A stretch of 64,000 nt of DNA from JAEUMW01 sp963734295 (lineage in GTDB: Bacteria > Pseudomonadota > Gammaproteobacteria > Burkholderiales > JAEUMW01): assembly GCA_963734295.1 (NCBI GenBank), contig CAVTGS010000012.1, forward strand, positions 62,001-126,000, given 5' to 3'. Of the stretch, positions 38,641 through 50,300 are shown in pieces. The position numbers and the translations under genes were made by a program. The stretch's first letter is position 1. Every line of letters begins with the position of its first letter. The notes below the pieces were generated by a model. The model did not search any database. It was not told the origin of the DNA and was given only the letters and a program-made list of their open reading frames with translations.

Positions 38641-38962
38641 ATGCCCGGTCCCTTGCTCCACCTCGGCGCCACCGTGCTGTGCAGTCACGGCGGCCAGGCG
38701 ATGCCGAGCGCGCCGAACCCGCGCGTGCTGGTCTCGGGCCAGCCGGTCGCGACGATGGCGGCGCCCTACCTGGTGGCCGGCTGCGCCTTCGTGCCGCCGG
38801 GCGGCAACGGGCCGTGCGTCACTGCGCAGTGGGTGGTGGCGGCGACGCGCGTCTTCGTCGCTGGGCAGCCGGCGGTGCTGCTCGACAGCCAGGCGATCTG
38901 CGCGCCGACCGGCACGCCGCTGCATGCCGGTGGTCGCGCAGATGCGCGTGATCGGAAGCTGA
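38641..38962 (+). CDS. PAAR-like spike tip protein, frameshifted at 38923
   Basis: The protein starts MPGPLLHLGATVLCSHGGQAMPSAP and contains PCVTAQWVVAATRVFVAGQPAVLLDSQAICAPTGTPL, a PAAR-like metal-binding cone that sharpens the spike. The frame as given runs into unconserved sequence, but removing one C in CTG[C]ATGCC at 38923 gives MPVVAQMRVIGS and a stop at 38962, the normal ending. The corrected length is about 106 residues. The same CTG[C]ATG context breaks the spike gene. Confidence 0.82.
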
Positions 38963-38978
38963 GGACGGAGCAACGACC

Positions 38979-39344
38979 ATGAACGTCGCCTTCCCCTATC
39001 GCGTCGACGGCCGCGGCCGCACGGCGGAAGCGGAAAACGACGACGCTCACCTGCGCGACCTGATCGAGCAGCTGCTCTTCACGGTCCCGGGCGAGCGCGT
39101 CAACCGGCCGGACTTCGGCTGCGGCCTGATGCAGCTCGTCTTCGCGCCGAACAGCGTCGAGCTCGCGGCGACCTTGCAGGCGCTGGTGCAGGGCGCGCTG
39201 CAGCAGTGGCTCGGCCACCTGATGCGCATCGACGAGGTCAGCGCCTCCAGCGAGGACGCGACGCTCACCGTGGTCGTCCGCTACACGGTGCTGCGCACGC
39301 AGGCTGCGAAGACTGCGAGCTTTACGCAGAGGGCGGCGGCGTGA
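38979..39344 (+). CDS. Baseplate wedge protein gp25-like (Afp9/Pvc9)
   Basis: The 121-residue protein carries HLRDLIEQLLFTVPGERVNRPDFGCGLMQLVFAP, the conserved core of T4 gp25-type wedge proteins, including the EPR-like turn region. It starts sheath assembly by donating a strand to the first sheath ring. It is intact, begins 16 bases after the PAAR stop, and its TGA overlaps a GTG that opens a short bridging frame to the next baseplate gene. Confidence 0.92.
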   Translation: MNVAFPYRVDGRGRTAEAENDDAHLRDLIEQLLFTVPGERVNRPDFGCGLMQLVFAPNSVELAATLQALVQGALQQWLGHLMRIDEVSASSEDATLTVVVRYTVLRTQAAKTASFTQRAAA

Positions 39345-39454
39345 GCAGGGAGCAGGTTCACGGCGAAGCCGGGATGGGACCGGCCGCGAATGCTGCCTGC
39401 CGCCGACAGGGCGGCGCAATGCATCGCTTCGATCGAGTGGAGGCGGCGTCATGA
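39341..39454 (+). CDS. Possible 37-residue bridging micro-ORF between gp25 and baseplate J
   Basis: A GTG at 39341 overlaps the gp25 stop (GTGA), and its TGA at 39452-39454 overlaps the next ATG (ATGA), so the frame links the two genes with no untranslated gap. The peptide is unremarkable and basic. It may only keep ribosomes moving between genes. Coding is not proven. Confidence 0.35.
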   Translation: MSREQVHGEAGMGPAANAACRRQGGAMHRFDRVEAAS

Positions 39455-41945
39455 CGGGGCAGTATCTTTGCCAAGCTCCCGGCCGCGTCGACGCGCTGCG
39501 CGATGCCGCGCAGGCGAGCCCGCCGCGGCTCCTGAACGGCATCCACTACCTCGAGGTCTCGTCCGACCAGCGCCGCCTCGAAGTGCACTTCGTGCATCCG
39601 CTCGACCTGGTGCCGGCAGCGCCGCTCACCGTCGCGAACGTCGAAATCCGCGGCGGCGTGCGCGTGCGCGACCCGGCGGTCACCGGGTTGCATTGGCAGG
39701 ACGACGTGCTGACCGTCGAGGTCGCGACGGCCGGCGACTTTTCGCGCTACGTGTTGCGTCTGGTCGCGTCCGCCGGCGTCGCAGCGCCGCCGGTCGGGAT
39801 CGACCCGGCGCTCGCGCAGATCGAGTTCAGCTTCAAGGTCGATTGCCCGAGCGATTTCGATTGCAGGACCGACACCGCCTGCCCGCCGGTGGTCGCGAAG
39901 GCGCCGGCGATCGACTACCTGGCGCGCGACTACGCGAGCTTCCGCCGTCTCATGCTCGACCGCCTCGCGGCGCTGATGCCGGGCTGGCGCGAGCGGAATG
40001 CGGCTGACCTGTGGGTGACCTTGGCCGAGGCGGTGGCGTTCCGCGCCGACGAGCTCTCGTACTTTCAGGATGCGGTCGCGACCGAGGCTTACCTCGGCAC
40101 CGCACGGCAGCGCATCTCGGTGCGCCGCCACACGCGGCTGCTCGACTACGCGTTCCACGACGGCTGCAACGCGCGCACCTGGGTCGCATTCGAGGTCGAC
40201 GCGGCGGCCGATGGACTGACGCTCGCCGGCTGCGACGCGAGCACCGGCCTCGGCGGCACGCTGCTCGTGACCACGGTGCCCGGCTTCGGCCCCCGCGTCA
40301 CGCTCGACGGCGCACAGACCGCGCTCGACGCCGGCGCCGCGCCGTTCGAGCTGCTTGCGCCCGTGACGCTCTACAGCGCCCACAACGCGATCGGCTTCCA
40401 CACCTGGAGCGACGACGAGTGCTGCCTGCCGAAGGGCGCGACCACGGCCTTCCTGCGCGACGACGATGCGAACCGGCTGCGCCTGCGTGCCGGCGACGTG
40501 CTGGTCCTCGAGGCGCGTGCCAGCACGAGCACCGGCGAGACCGCCGACGCCGACCGGCAGCAGCGCCACGCGGTGCGGTTGACGCGCGTCGATCCCGAGG
40601 CGCCGCTCAATGCCGGCGTGCGCGGCGTGCCGCTGCCGCGGCGCGATCCGGTGACCGATCAGCCTTTCGTCGAGATCGAGTGGGGCGATGCCGATGCGCT
40701 GCCGTTCGCGCTCTGCCTGTCGAAGCGCATCGGCGGTGTGCTCGTCACCGACATGGCCGGCGCCGCCGGCAACGTCGCGCTGGCCGACCACGGCCTCTCG
40801 GCGCCGCGCTCCGACGATCTGACGCCGCTGCCCGGCGGCCGCGTGCCGCGCTATCCGCTCGACCGCACCGCGGTGGCGCCGCTCACGCAGCAGAGCCGCG
40901 TGCGCGTGGCCGGCAGCGACGCGACGACACTGGTCGACACGAGCGCCGCCGCCAGCGCCGCGCTGCAGTGCGACGTGGCGGACGTGCGCCCGGCGCTCGA
41001 CGTGCGGAGCGAAGGCGACCGCCGCCGCTGGACCGCGCAGCGCGATCTGCTGGCGAGTGACGCGGGGGCCGCCGAATTCGTCGTCGAGACCGAGAACGAC
41101 GGCCACGCGGTGCTGCGCTTCGGCGATGGCGTCACGGGCCGCGCGCCGCTCGCCGGCGAGGGTCTGACGGCGCGTGTGCGCACCGGCAACGGCGCCGGCG
41201 GCAACGTCGGCGCCGAGGCGATCGGCCACGTGCTGGCGCCGTTCGCCGGCATCACGCGCGTGCGGAACCCGCTGCCTGCGGCAGGCGGCCTCGACCCGCA
41301 TCCGGTCACGCAGGCGCGGCTCTATGCGCCGCAGGCGTTCCGGCGCCAGGAGCGCGCGGTCACCGCGGACGACTACGCGGCGATGACGGAACGCGAGCCG
41401 CGCGTGCAGCGCGCCGTCGCGACGCGCCGCTGGACCGGGAGCTGGTACACGATGTTCATCACCGTCGACCGGCGCGGAGCCGATGCGCTCGATCCCGTCT
41501 TCGAAGACCGAGCTCGCGCGCCTTCATCGAGCGCTACCGGCTCGCCGGCCACGACGTCGAGATCGATGCGCCGAGCTTCGTCGCGCTCGACCTCGAACTG
41601 CACGTCTGCACGAAGCCGGGCTACTTCGCCGCCGATGTCGAACGCCGCTTGCTGGAGGTTTTCAGCGCCGGCAGCCTACCGAGCGGCGACACCGGCTTCT
41701 TTCATCCGGACCAGTTCACGTTCGGCCAGCCGGTGTACCTGAGCGCGGTGATCGCGACGGCGATGCAGGTGGCGGGCGTGGCCTACGTGACGCCGCTGCG
41801 CTTCCAGCGGCTTGGCCGCAACCCGGCCGGCGAGATCGCAGAAGGACGCATCGCGATGGCGCGGCTCGAGATCGCGCGGCTCGACAACGACCCGAATGCG
41901 CCGGAGCACGGCCGCATCCGGTTCGACGTCGCAACGGGAGTCTGA
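39451..41945 (+). CDS. Baseplate J-like protein (Afp11/Pvc11), frameshifted near 41510
   Basis: The protein is about 830 residues after correction. AIDYLARDYASFRRLMLDRLAALMPGWRERNAADLWVTLAEAVAFRADELSYFQDAVATEAYLGTARQR near residues 150-225 is the characteristic wedge core. AVLRFGDGVTGRAPLAGEGLTARVRTGNGAGGNVGAEAIG near 550-590 is the gpJ signature. At 41509-41515 two extra bases around CGAGCTCGCG break the frame; the second part (FIERYRLAGHDVEIDAPSFVALDLELHVCTKPGYF) runs to 41945. The protein joins with Pvc12 to form the baseplate wedge. Fault context is the same as in the hub gene. Confidence 0.88.
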
Positions 41946-41947
41946 CG

Positions 41948-44910
41948 ATGAGCTCCGACACCTCGGCGCGCGACGCCTGCGGCTGCTGCGAAGGCCTGAG
42001 CGAGCCGGCGCCAGTCACGAACGATGCGGGCCTCGGGGCGCTGCGCTACCGCGTCGACACGCAGCCGGGCTTCTACGCTCGCATGCTGCAGAGCCTGCCG
42101 CTCGCCCGCAGCGATCCGGACGAGCCCGCCGCGCCGCGCCCGCTCGCGCGACTGCTGACGCGCGCGAGCGATGATCCGACCGTCGCCTTCCTCGACGCCT
42201 CGGCCTGCGTCGCCGACGTGCTCGCCTTCTACCAGGAGCGCATCGCGAACGAGGGCTATCTGCGCACCGCGACCGAGCGCCGCTCGGTGCTCGAGCTCGC
42301 GCGCGCGATCGGCTACGAGTTGAAGCCCGGCGTCGCGGCGAGCGTGCACCTCTCCTTCACGGTCGAAGATGCGCCGGGCGCGCCCGGCGTCTGCACGCTC
42401 GCGCAGGGCACGCCGGTGCAGAGCGTGCCGCCGCAGGGCAAGCTGCCGCAGGTCTTCGAGACCAGCGCCGAGATCGTCGCGCGCGCCGAATGGAACGCGC
42501 TGCTGCCGCGTCAAGTGCGCCCAGCGGACATGGCGTTGTACGAGGTGGACGAAGGCGATGGCGTCACGCGCAAGGCGCTGGTGCTGCTCGGCCCGGTGGG
42601 CAGCTTCCCGGCCGACACCGCCGGGTTGCACGCCGCGCTGCAGAGCGTGGACCTGTTCCGCCTCGACCCGGGTCTCGCGGTCGATGCGACGGTCGACGCT
42701 CTGGAGGTCGGCCGCGTTTTCTTCACCGAAGCGGCGAGCGGCATCAACGGCGGCGACCTGCTCCTATTCGTCGCGAAGAAGGGCGAGACCGAGCTCGACC
42801 GGCTCGTGCTGCGTGCCACGGCCGTCGTCGCCGAGCCGGCGTTGAAGCGCATCCGCGTCGACGTCGAGGCGCTCCCTGCTCCGGTCGCGGATCCACCGCC
42901 ACCGCCGGTTGCGACCTGGGTCGTGCCATACGTGATCAAGCCCATCCTGAGCTTCGCAAAGGCGCAGGTCTCCACGGTACCTTTCACCAGCACGTCGATC
43001 GCGACCACGGTCGCGTCGAAGGCCTGGCGCGAGAGCGATCTGCAGGCGATGATCGGCATCCAGCGCTGGAGCGGTACCACCCTCGTGCAGGCGATCACGG
43101 CGGCGCAGCCGAGCGGTCCGCCGATCGCGCCGGAAGCCGGCGCGTTCGCGTTCGGCGCGAAGTTCGGCTTCTTCGGCAACAACGCGCCGAAGTGGCGCAG
43201 ATCCTGCCACCACATCGTCCCAGCCAGCGGTCTCGCCTACACCAACGGCTGGGACGATGGCGATAGCGACGGTGTGCCCGACACCGGTTCGTCGCGCACG
43301 ATCTGGGAGGACTCGCAGGGCAACTCGATCGCGCCCAGCGACCTATCTCGAACGCGCGGTGCCGAACGTGACGCGCACGAGCTGGGTGGTGTTCGATGCG
43401 CCCGACGTGGCGGCGCAGGCCTATACGGTGCTCGATGCGCGCGAGACCTCGCGCGCGGACTTCGGCCTCTCCGGCCGCGCGCTGCGGCTGCGCCTTGCCG
43501 ATGCGAACGGCCAGCCGTTACCGGCGACGCCGGCAGAAGCGTTCAAGTTCCGCAACAGTACCGCCTACGTCGCCAGCCGCAGGCTCGACCTCGCGGAGCT
43601 GCCCATCGATGCGCCGATCGCGGCAGGGGACACGCAGATCGAGCTCGACCGCATGGTGCTCGGCCTTGCCGCCGGCCAGCCGGTGGCGCTGGTCGGCGAG
43701 CGCTACGACCTGCCCGGCGTCGCCGCGGCCGAGATCGCCGTGCTCGCCGACATCGTGCATGCCGACGGGCGCAGCACACTGGTGCTGCAGCAGGGCCTCG
43801 TCTATTCGTACGTGCGCAGCAGCCTGAAGATCAGCGCCAACGTCGTGCACGCAACGCACGGCGAGACAGTGAGCGAAGTGCTCGGCAACGGCGATGCTTC
43901 GGTCCCGAACCAGCGCTTCGTGCTAAAGAAGCCGCCGACTACGCACGTCTCGGCGGCTAGGCGGCGTCGCGAGCACGCTCGAAGTGCGCATCGCCGGTGT
44001 GTCGTGGGACGAAGTGCCTTCGCTCTATGGCGCCGCGCCCGATCAGCCGGTCTACACGACGCGCATCGCCGACGACGCCAGCATGACGCTCACGTTCGGT
44101 GACGGCGTGCAGGGCGCGCGGCTGCCAACCGGCACGCTGAACGTCGCGGCGCGCTATCGCAGCGGCATCGGACCCGACGGCGAAGTCGATGCCGGCACGC
44201 TGTCGATGCTGCGCGCGATGCCGCTCGGCCTGCGCGGCGTGACCAACCCGCTCGGCGCGGCCGGTGCCGAAGGACCCGAGCAGCTCGCCGACGCACGCCG
44301 GAACGCACCGCTGACGCTGCTCACGTTCGAGCGCGTGGTCTCGCTGCTCGACTACCAGAACTACGCGCGCGCGTTTCCCGGCATCGGCAAGGCGCGCGGC
44401 GACGTGCTGTGGGTCGACGGCGCCTCGCGCATCTTCCTGACCGTGGCCGGCGCGACCGGCGGGCCACCGGGCGCCGACATCCTTGCGAACCTGATCGGAT
44501 CGATCGCCGCGGCGAGCGACCCCTCGCAGCGCTTCGATGCCGGCACCTTCGCGCAGCGCTATTTCAGCTGCAAGGCGCGCGTCGCAGTCGATCCGCGCTA
44601 TGTCGCGGCGGACGTGCTCGCTGCGGTCTCCACCGCGCTGCGCGCCGGCTTCGGCTTCGAGGCGCGGGACCTCGGCCAGTCCGTGACAGCGGCCGAGGTC
44701 GTCACGCTGATCCACACCGTGCCGGGCGTGCTCGCAGTCGATCTGGACGAGCTGCTGCCGTACACCGACGACCCGGTGCCGGCCGATCCGGCCGCGACCG
44801 CGGTGCCGGCGTTCGGTGCGCGCTGGGACGCAGCGACGCGCGCGGCGCTGCCGGCGGAGCTGCTGCTGATCAACCCAGCGGGCGTGGTGCTGGAGGAGAT
44901 GGCGCCGTGA
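41948..44910 (+). CDS. Large baseplate assembly protein (Afp12/Pvc12-like), two frameshifts
   Basis: The start MSSDTSARDACGCCEGLSEPAPVTNDAGLGALRYRVDTQPGFYARMLQSL is followed by the wedge core (VADVLAFYQERIANEGYLRTATERRSVLELARAIGYEL). Phase changes at about 43342 (missing bases before TATCTCGAACG) and at 43958 (extra A in GCT[A]GGC) split it. Between and after them SWVVFDAPDVAAQAYTVLD and LEVRIAGVSWDEVPSLYG continue normally. The corrected product is about 985 residues and ends LLINPAGVVLEEMAP. It is the second, larger wedge protein beside baseplate J. Cysteines near the N-terminus (CGCC) are notable. Both faults are probably sequencing errors. Confidence 0.85.
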
Positions 44911-45026
44911 GCCACGCGGCGAGGGGCCCCATCGGAACGAGGGGGATCGACGCCAAGGCGATCGGCGCCCGGCGCCGACACCACCGCCTGTCGCACACGC
45001 GTGACCGTGAGGAGGCGACGCCATGA
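44907..45026 (+). CDS. Possible 39-residue bridging micro-ORF between Pvc12-like and gpI-like genes
   Basis: As at 39341, a GTG overlaps the upstream stop (GTGA at 44907-44910) and the frame ends in an ATGA overlap with the next start. The peptide is Arg- and His-rich with no recognisable domain. The repeated layout suggests a coupling spacer; independent function is not shown. Confidence 0.35.
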   Translation: MSHAARGPIGTRGIDAKAIGARRRHHRLSHTRDREEATP

Positions 45027-47326
45027 GCCTGTTGATGCCCGAGCGGCTCTACAAGCTGCTCCCCGCAATTCACCGCCTGCGCGATGCCGACCAGGGCGAG
45101 CCGCTGCGCGCGCTGCTCGGTGTGATCGAGGGCGAGCTCGAGCGCGTCGAAGCCGACATCGCGAACCTCTACGACAACTGGTTCATCGAGACCTGCGACG
45201 AATGGGTCGTGCCGTATATCGGCGACCTGCTCGGCGTGCGGCCGATCCGGCCGGTGCCGTCGGCGGGGGTCAGCGCGCGCGCCTATGTCGCGAACACGAT
45301 CGCCTACCGGCGCCGCAAGGGCACCGCGGTGGTCCTGGAGCAACTGGCGCGCGACGTCACCGGTTGGCCGGCACGCGCGGTCGAGTTCTTCCAGCGCCTC
45401 GCGACCGCGCAGCACATGAACCACGTGCGCCACGCGCCGAGCTTCACCGCAAGCGTGCGCGACGCCGCCGCGGCCGAGCTGGCGGAGGGGCCGTTCGATC
45501 CGTTCGCGCACAGCGCCGAGGTGCGACGCATCGCGACGCGCGGCGGGCGCTTCAACATTCCGAACGTCGGGCTCTATCTGTGGCGGCTGCGCAGCTATGC
45601 GGTCGGCGCCGGCGCGCCGGGGGACGAAGCGCCGGATTTCGCGAGCGCGCGCGACCTCGGCACCTGGTGGAGCGTGCATCCCGCCGGCGTCGACGCGCCG
45701 CTCTTCAACCCGCCGCGCACCGAGACGACGATCACGCACCTCGCCGAGGAGGAGAACGTTCCCGGCCCGCTGCGCCGCCTCGCGCTGAATGCCGAGCTGG
45801 AGCGCCTGCGCCGCGGCATCGCCGAGCCGGCGCCGCGCTTCATGACTGAACGCGACCCGGTGCTGCGCATCTTCGTGCGGCTCGCCGGCGAGAGCGCGCC
45901 GGTCGAGGTGCGCCGCGAGGACATCTATCTCTGCGAGATCCCGGACGACGTCGAGCTCGGCTCGCCGCAGCCGCGCGCGCTCGCGCTCGACCCGGCGCGC
46001 GGGCGCATCGCTTTCCCCGCCGGACTCCCGGTGCAGGAGGTGTGGGTGCAGAGCAGCTACGGCTTTTCCGGCGACCTGGGCGGCGGCCCCTACGATCGCA
46101 GCGCCGCCGTGCGCGACGCGAACCAGGCGGTCGCGATCGATCTCTCGGGGGCCGGCGAGAGCGGCGGCTTCGACGACCCGGCGGTCTGGCAGGCCGGCGT
46201 CTCGCACCTCACTGCCGACGACGGCAGCGGCACGCTGTTCCCGACGCTGCGCGCGGCGGTCGAGGCGTGGCACCAGCAGCCCGCGGGCCGCACCGGCGTC
46301 ATCGTGCTGATGGACAGCTTGAGCGACGTCGATGCCCCCGGCAGCCCCGCCGCGCCGCTCGAGATCGAGCTCGGCGAGCGCTCGCGGCTCCTGATCGTCG
46401 CCGGCACCTGGCCGCTCGAGCCAATCCCCGGTGCACCGCCGGGCAGCGTCGAGCGCGTGCCGGGGCACTTCGATGCGCGTGCGATCCGCGCCCACTTCGT
46501 CGGCGACCTCGTCGTGCGGGGTACTGCCGCCGCTTCATCGCTGAACGCGGGCGCCTGTTTCTTCAATGGGCTGATGCTCGAAGGCGGGCTCGTCGTCGCG
46601 CCGGGCAACCTCGGTCGGCTCGACTTCGCGCACGGCACGCTGGTGCCGGGGCGCGGCGCGCTCATCGTGCAGGCGGGCGGCAACGAGCGGCTGGAGCTCG
46701 CCGTCGATCATGCGATCTGCGCCTCGATCAGTGTGTCGGGTCCCGTCGCCGGGCTCACGGTGGCCGACAGCATCGTCGGCAGCGGCGAGGGCTCACCGGA
46801 CGTGAGTCTCGATGCGCCGGAAGCCGAGGTCGAGCTATCGCGCAGCAGCTTCTTCGGCGGCGTCACGGTGCAAAGCGTCAGCGCGTCGGATTGCATCTTC
46901 GGCGGCCTGCTGCGCGTCGAGCGTCGGCAGACCGGCTGCGTGCGCTTCAGCTTCGTGCCGCCCGGCTCGACCGCACCGCGGCGCTACCGCTGCCAGCCCG
47001 AGCTGGAGGCAGCGACGCGCATCGCCGCGCTGCGCGAGAGTGCGCTGCTGCAGGGCCGCACGCCCGCGGCGGCCGAGGAAGCCGCGATCCGCACCGAAGT
47101 CCGCGCGCTGATACAGCCGCTCTTCGTCTCGCGGCGCTACGGCGATCCCGGCTACGGTCAGCTCGAGCTGCGCTGCGCCGCGCAGATCCGCAGCGGCGCC
47201 GAAAGCGGCGCCGAGATGGGCGCCTTCGAATTCCTGAAGCAGCCGCAGCGCGAAGCGAACCTGCGCGACGCGCTCGACGAGTACCTGCGTTTCGGCCTCG
47301 AAGCGGGCCTCGTCTTCGTCACTTGA
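45023..47326 (+). CDS. Phage tail protein I-like baseplate component with long C-terminal extension
   Basis: The first ~200 residues (LYKLLPAIHRLRDADQGEPLRALLGVIEGELERVEADIANLYDNWFIETCDEWVVPYIGDLLGV...AYRRRKGTAVVLEQLARDVTGWPARAVEFFQRL) are the gpI family core found in contractile systems, linking wedge and fibres. The other ~570 residues are unusual for gpI: a region with a FSGDLGGGPYDRSAAVRD element and then beta-rich, glycine-containing repeats (LTVADSIVGSGEGSPDVSLDAPEAEVELSRSSFFGGV) that look like a parallel beta-helix, ending with a helix. The 767-residue protein is therefore a gpI fused to a beta-helix, probably exposed. It is intact. Confidence 0.82.
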   Translation: MSLLMPERLYKLLPAIHRLRDADQGEPLRALLGVIEGELERVEADIANLYDNWFIETCDEWVVPYIGDLLGVRPIRPVPSAGVSARAYVANTIAYRRRKGTAVVLEQLARDVTGWPARAVEFFQRLATAQHMNHVRHAPSFTASVRDAAAAELAEGPFDPFAHSAEVRRIATRGGRFNIPNVGLYLWRLRSYAVGAGAPGDEAPDFASARDLGTWWSVHPAGVDAPLFNPPRTETTITHLAEEENVPGPLRRLALNAELERLRRGIAEPAPRFMTERDPVLRIFVRLAGESAPVEVRREDIYLCEIPDDVELGSPQPRALALDPARGRIAFPAGLPVQEVWVQSSYGFSGDLGGGPYDRSAAVRDANQAVAIDLSGAGESGGFDDPAVWQAGVSHLTADDGSGTLFPTLRAAVEAWHQQPAGRTGVIVLMDSLSDVDAPGSPAAPLEIELGERSRLLIVAGTWPLEPIPGAPPGSVERVPGHFDARAIRAHFVGDLVVRGTAAASSLNAGACFFNGLMLEGGLVVAPGNLGRLDFAHGTLVPGRGALIVQAGGNERLELAVDHAICASISVSGPVAGLTVADSIVGSGEGSPDVSLDAPEAEVELSRSSFFGGVTVQSVSASDCIFGGLLRVERRQTGCVRFSFVPPGSTAPRRYRCQPELEAATRIAALRESALLQGRTPAAAEEAAIRTEVRALIQPLFVSRRYGDPGYGQLELRCAAQIRSGAESGAEMGAFEFLKQPQREANLRDALDEYLRFGLEAGLVFVT

Positions 47327-47363
47327 TGCCGCAGCGGCCGACCACGACACCCCGGGGACTGCC

Positions 47364-50300
47364 ATGAAAGCCGATCTCTCCCGCACCACCTTCGATCGCG
47401 CGCAGCACTACAGCGCGGTGCGATTGCAGCAGGGCCGCATCGTCACGGATGCGGACTGGAACGAGCAGGCCGACATCACGCGCTACCGCGCGGAGCGCCA
47501 GGGGCGCGACACGATCGGCCCGTGCGGCGCGCCGCTCGACGCGGCCGGCTACCGGCTCGTCGCCGAGACCAATGCGCTCGCCGTGCATGCGTTGAACGCG
47601 AACGTCGTCTGGGTGGTCGCCGAAGACGGCGCGCTGCTCGCCACGTCGAACGGCGGGGCCGACTGGACGCTCGTCGATCTCATCACCTCCGCGCACCTGC
47701 GGGCGATCGCCACCGCCGGCAACGCGGGCTGGGTGGTCGGCGACGGCGGCGTCGTCAGGAAGACGAGCGACGCGGGCCTCACTTGGAGCCCGCAGAACGC
47801 GGGCACGCTGCGCGCGCTGCGCGGGGTCACCGCGGTCGATGCGGATCACGCCTGGGCGGTCGGCGACGGCGGCATCGTCGTCTCGACGAGCGACGGCGGC
47901 GTGCACTGGAACCTCGCGCAGACCGAAGCGGCGCGGCTCTACGCGGTGGACTTCGTCGATGCCTTCAACGGGCTTGCGGTCGGCCAGGCCGGCGTGATCG
48001 TCACGACGAACGACGGCGGTTCGACCTGGAGCGGCGTCGCGAGCGGCAGCAGCGCGCACTTGCGGGCGCTCGCGCGCGTGGGCACGACGCTGGTCTGGGC
48101 CGCGGGGCACGGCGGCACGATCCTGCGCAGCGAAGACGGGGGCGCCACGTGGCTGCCTTGTGCGACGCCGTCGGGCGCGACGCTCTACGCGATCGCGTTC
48201 CGCGATGCCGTCGAAGGCTGGGCGGTCGGCGAGGGCGGCACGGTACTGCACAGTCTCGATGGCGGCGCGACCTGGCAGCAGGAAGACGCCGGCGTCGGCA
48301 GCGCAACGCTGCGCGGACTCTCTATCTTCGGCAGCGAGCCGGGCTGGGCGGTCGGCGAGGGCGGGGCGGCGCTGCGCGTCGGGATCGGTTCACCCGACGT
48401 GGCCGAGGTCGCGCTGCCTGCGGTGAACCTCTCGCTCGAGCCGGGCCGCTACTACGTCGACGGCATGCTGTGCGAGCTGGAGACGCGCACCTCGTACGCG
48501 CACCAGCCCGACGGCGGCGCGGGCGAACGGCTGGTGCCGGGCACGTACCTCTTGTACCTCGACGCCTGGCAGCGCCACGTCTCGGCGCTGGAGGCGCCGG
48601 CGATCCGCGAGGTGGCGCTCGGCGGCCCCGACACCGCGACGCGCGCGCGCACGATCGCGCAGGTGCGTGCGTTGCCGCTGCCGGGGGCAAGTCCGCTCGA
48701 CTGGAACTGCGATTCGAGCATCGACGCCTGGGACGCGCTCGTCGGCCTGTCACGCCCGCGGCTTGCGGCGCGCGCCGAGCCGCAGCTTGCCGCAGCGAAC
48801 CTGTGCGAGATCGCCGCGACCGCCGGCTACCGGCGGCTCGAGAACCAGCTCTACCGCGTCGAGGTGCACGAGGGCGGCGCGAGCCCGAGCTTCAAGTGGT
48901 CGCGCGAGAACGGCTCGGTCGCGTACGCGGTGGTCAGCGTCACGATCGATGCAACGGCGCAGCAGACGACGGTGCGCGTCGCGGCACGCGGGCGCGACAC
49001 GAATCTCGACCTCGCGGTGCACGATCGCGTCGAGCTGGTCGACGACGACGCCGAGCTCACGCTGCGCGCCGGCATGCTGCTCGAATACGTCGCGGACGGC
49101 GACGACGAACTGGAGCTGGTGCTGGCCGGCGTGCCGCCCGGCGCGCTCGGCCAGGATCCGTCGCGCCACCCCGTGCTGCGGCGCTGGGATCACAAGCCCG
49201 CGGTCGCCGGTACGAACGTGCTGCCGATCGTCGAGGGCACCTGGATCGACCTCGAGGACGGCGTACAGGTGCGCTTCGAGGCGGGCGGCGTCTACCGTCC
49301 CGGCGACTACTGGCAGATCCCGGCGCGCACGATCACGGCCGACGTCGAATGGCCGCGCGACGACGACGGTGACCCGATCGCACGAGAGCCCGCCGGCATC
49401 GCCGACGCCTATTGCCGGCTCGGCATCGTCGAGGTCGACGCGAGCGGCACGGTCACCGTGATGAGCGACTGCCGCGAGCTCTTTCCGCCGCTCACCGCGC
49501 TGGAGCAACTCCTCTACGTCTCCGGCGACGGCCAGGACGCGGCGCCGAACGCGCTGCTGCCGCAGCCGCTCGCGCTGCGTGCCGCGCGCGGCACCGTGCC
49601 GATCGCCGGCGCCGGCGTGCGCTTCGAGGTCGAGAGCGGTGGCGGGTTGGTCGGCGACGGCGTGACCGGATCGCCGTGGCAGTACGAGACCACGACCGAC
49701 GAGAACGGTCTGGCCGAATGCCGCTGGACGCTCGGGCCCGGCATCGGTGCGCCCGCGCGCTACCAGCGCGTGCGCGCGAGCCTGCTCGATGCCGACGGCC
49801 AGGCGCTGCCGGGCCAGGCCATCGTGTACTGCGCGACCGCGACGATGCTGTTGCAATACGTTTCGGGCGACGGGCAGCAGGCAGCTGCCGGGGCGAACCT
49901 TCCGCAGCCGATCGAGGTCAGGGCGGTGAACGGCGGCGACGGCGTTGCTGGGGTCGTGCTGACGGCGGCGGTCGAGCAGGGCGGCGGTGCGATCGTCGGC
50001 CCGGCGAGCGTGACGACCGATCCGGACGGCTATGCGTCCATCGGCTGGCGGCTCGGCGCGAGCGGCCCGCAGCGCTTGGCAGTGCGCCTCGCCGACGAGA
50101 GCGGGAGCGAGCTGCAGCGGCTCGGCTTCAACGCCAACATCGCCGTCAGCGGCCACGGCGGGCGGCGGTTGCGACATCACGATCGGCCCCGGCGGCCAGT
50201 TCGAGCGGCTCGACAGCGAGCTGCTCGCGCGCCTGCTGGAGGAGAACCGCGGCGCGGTGTGCATCTGCTTCATGCCTGGTACGCACGAGATCGACAGCCT

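Noticed and set aside
35930..50168. Programmed ribosomal frameshifting in baseplate genes
   Set aside because: No slippery heptamer or downstream pseudoknot is seen, the shifts are of both signs, and similar shifts occur in housekeeping genes; sequence error explains all.
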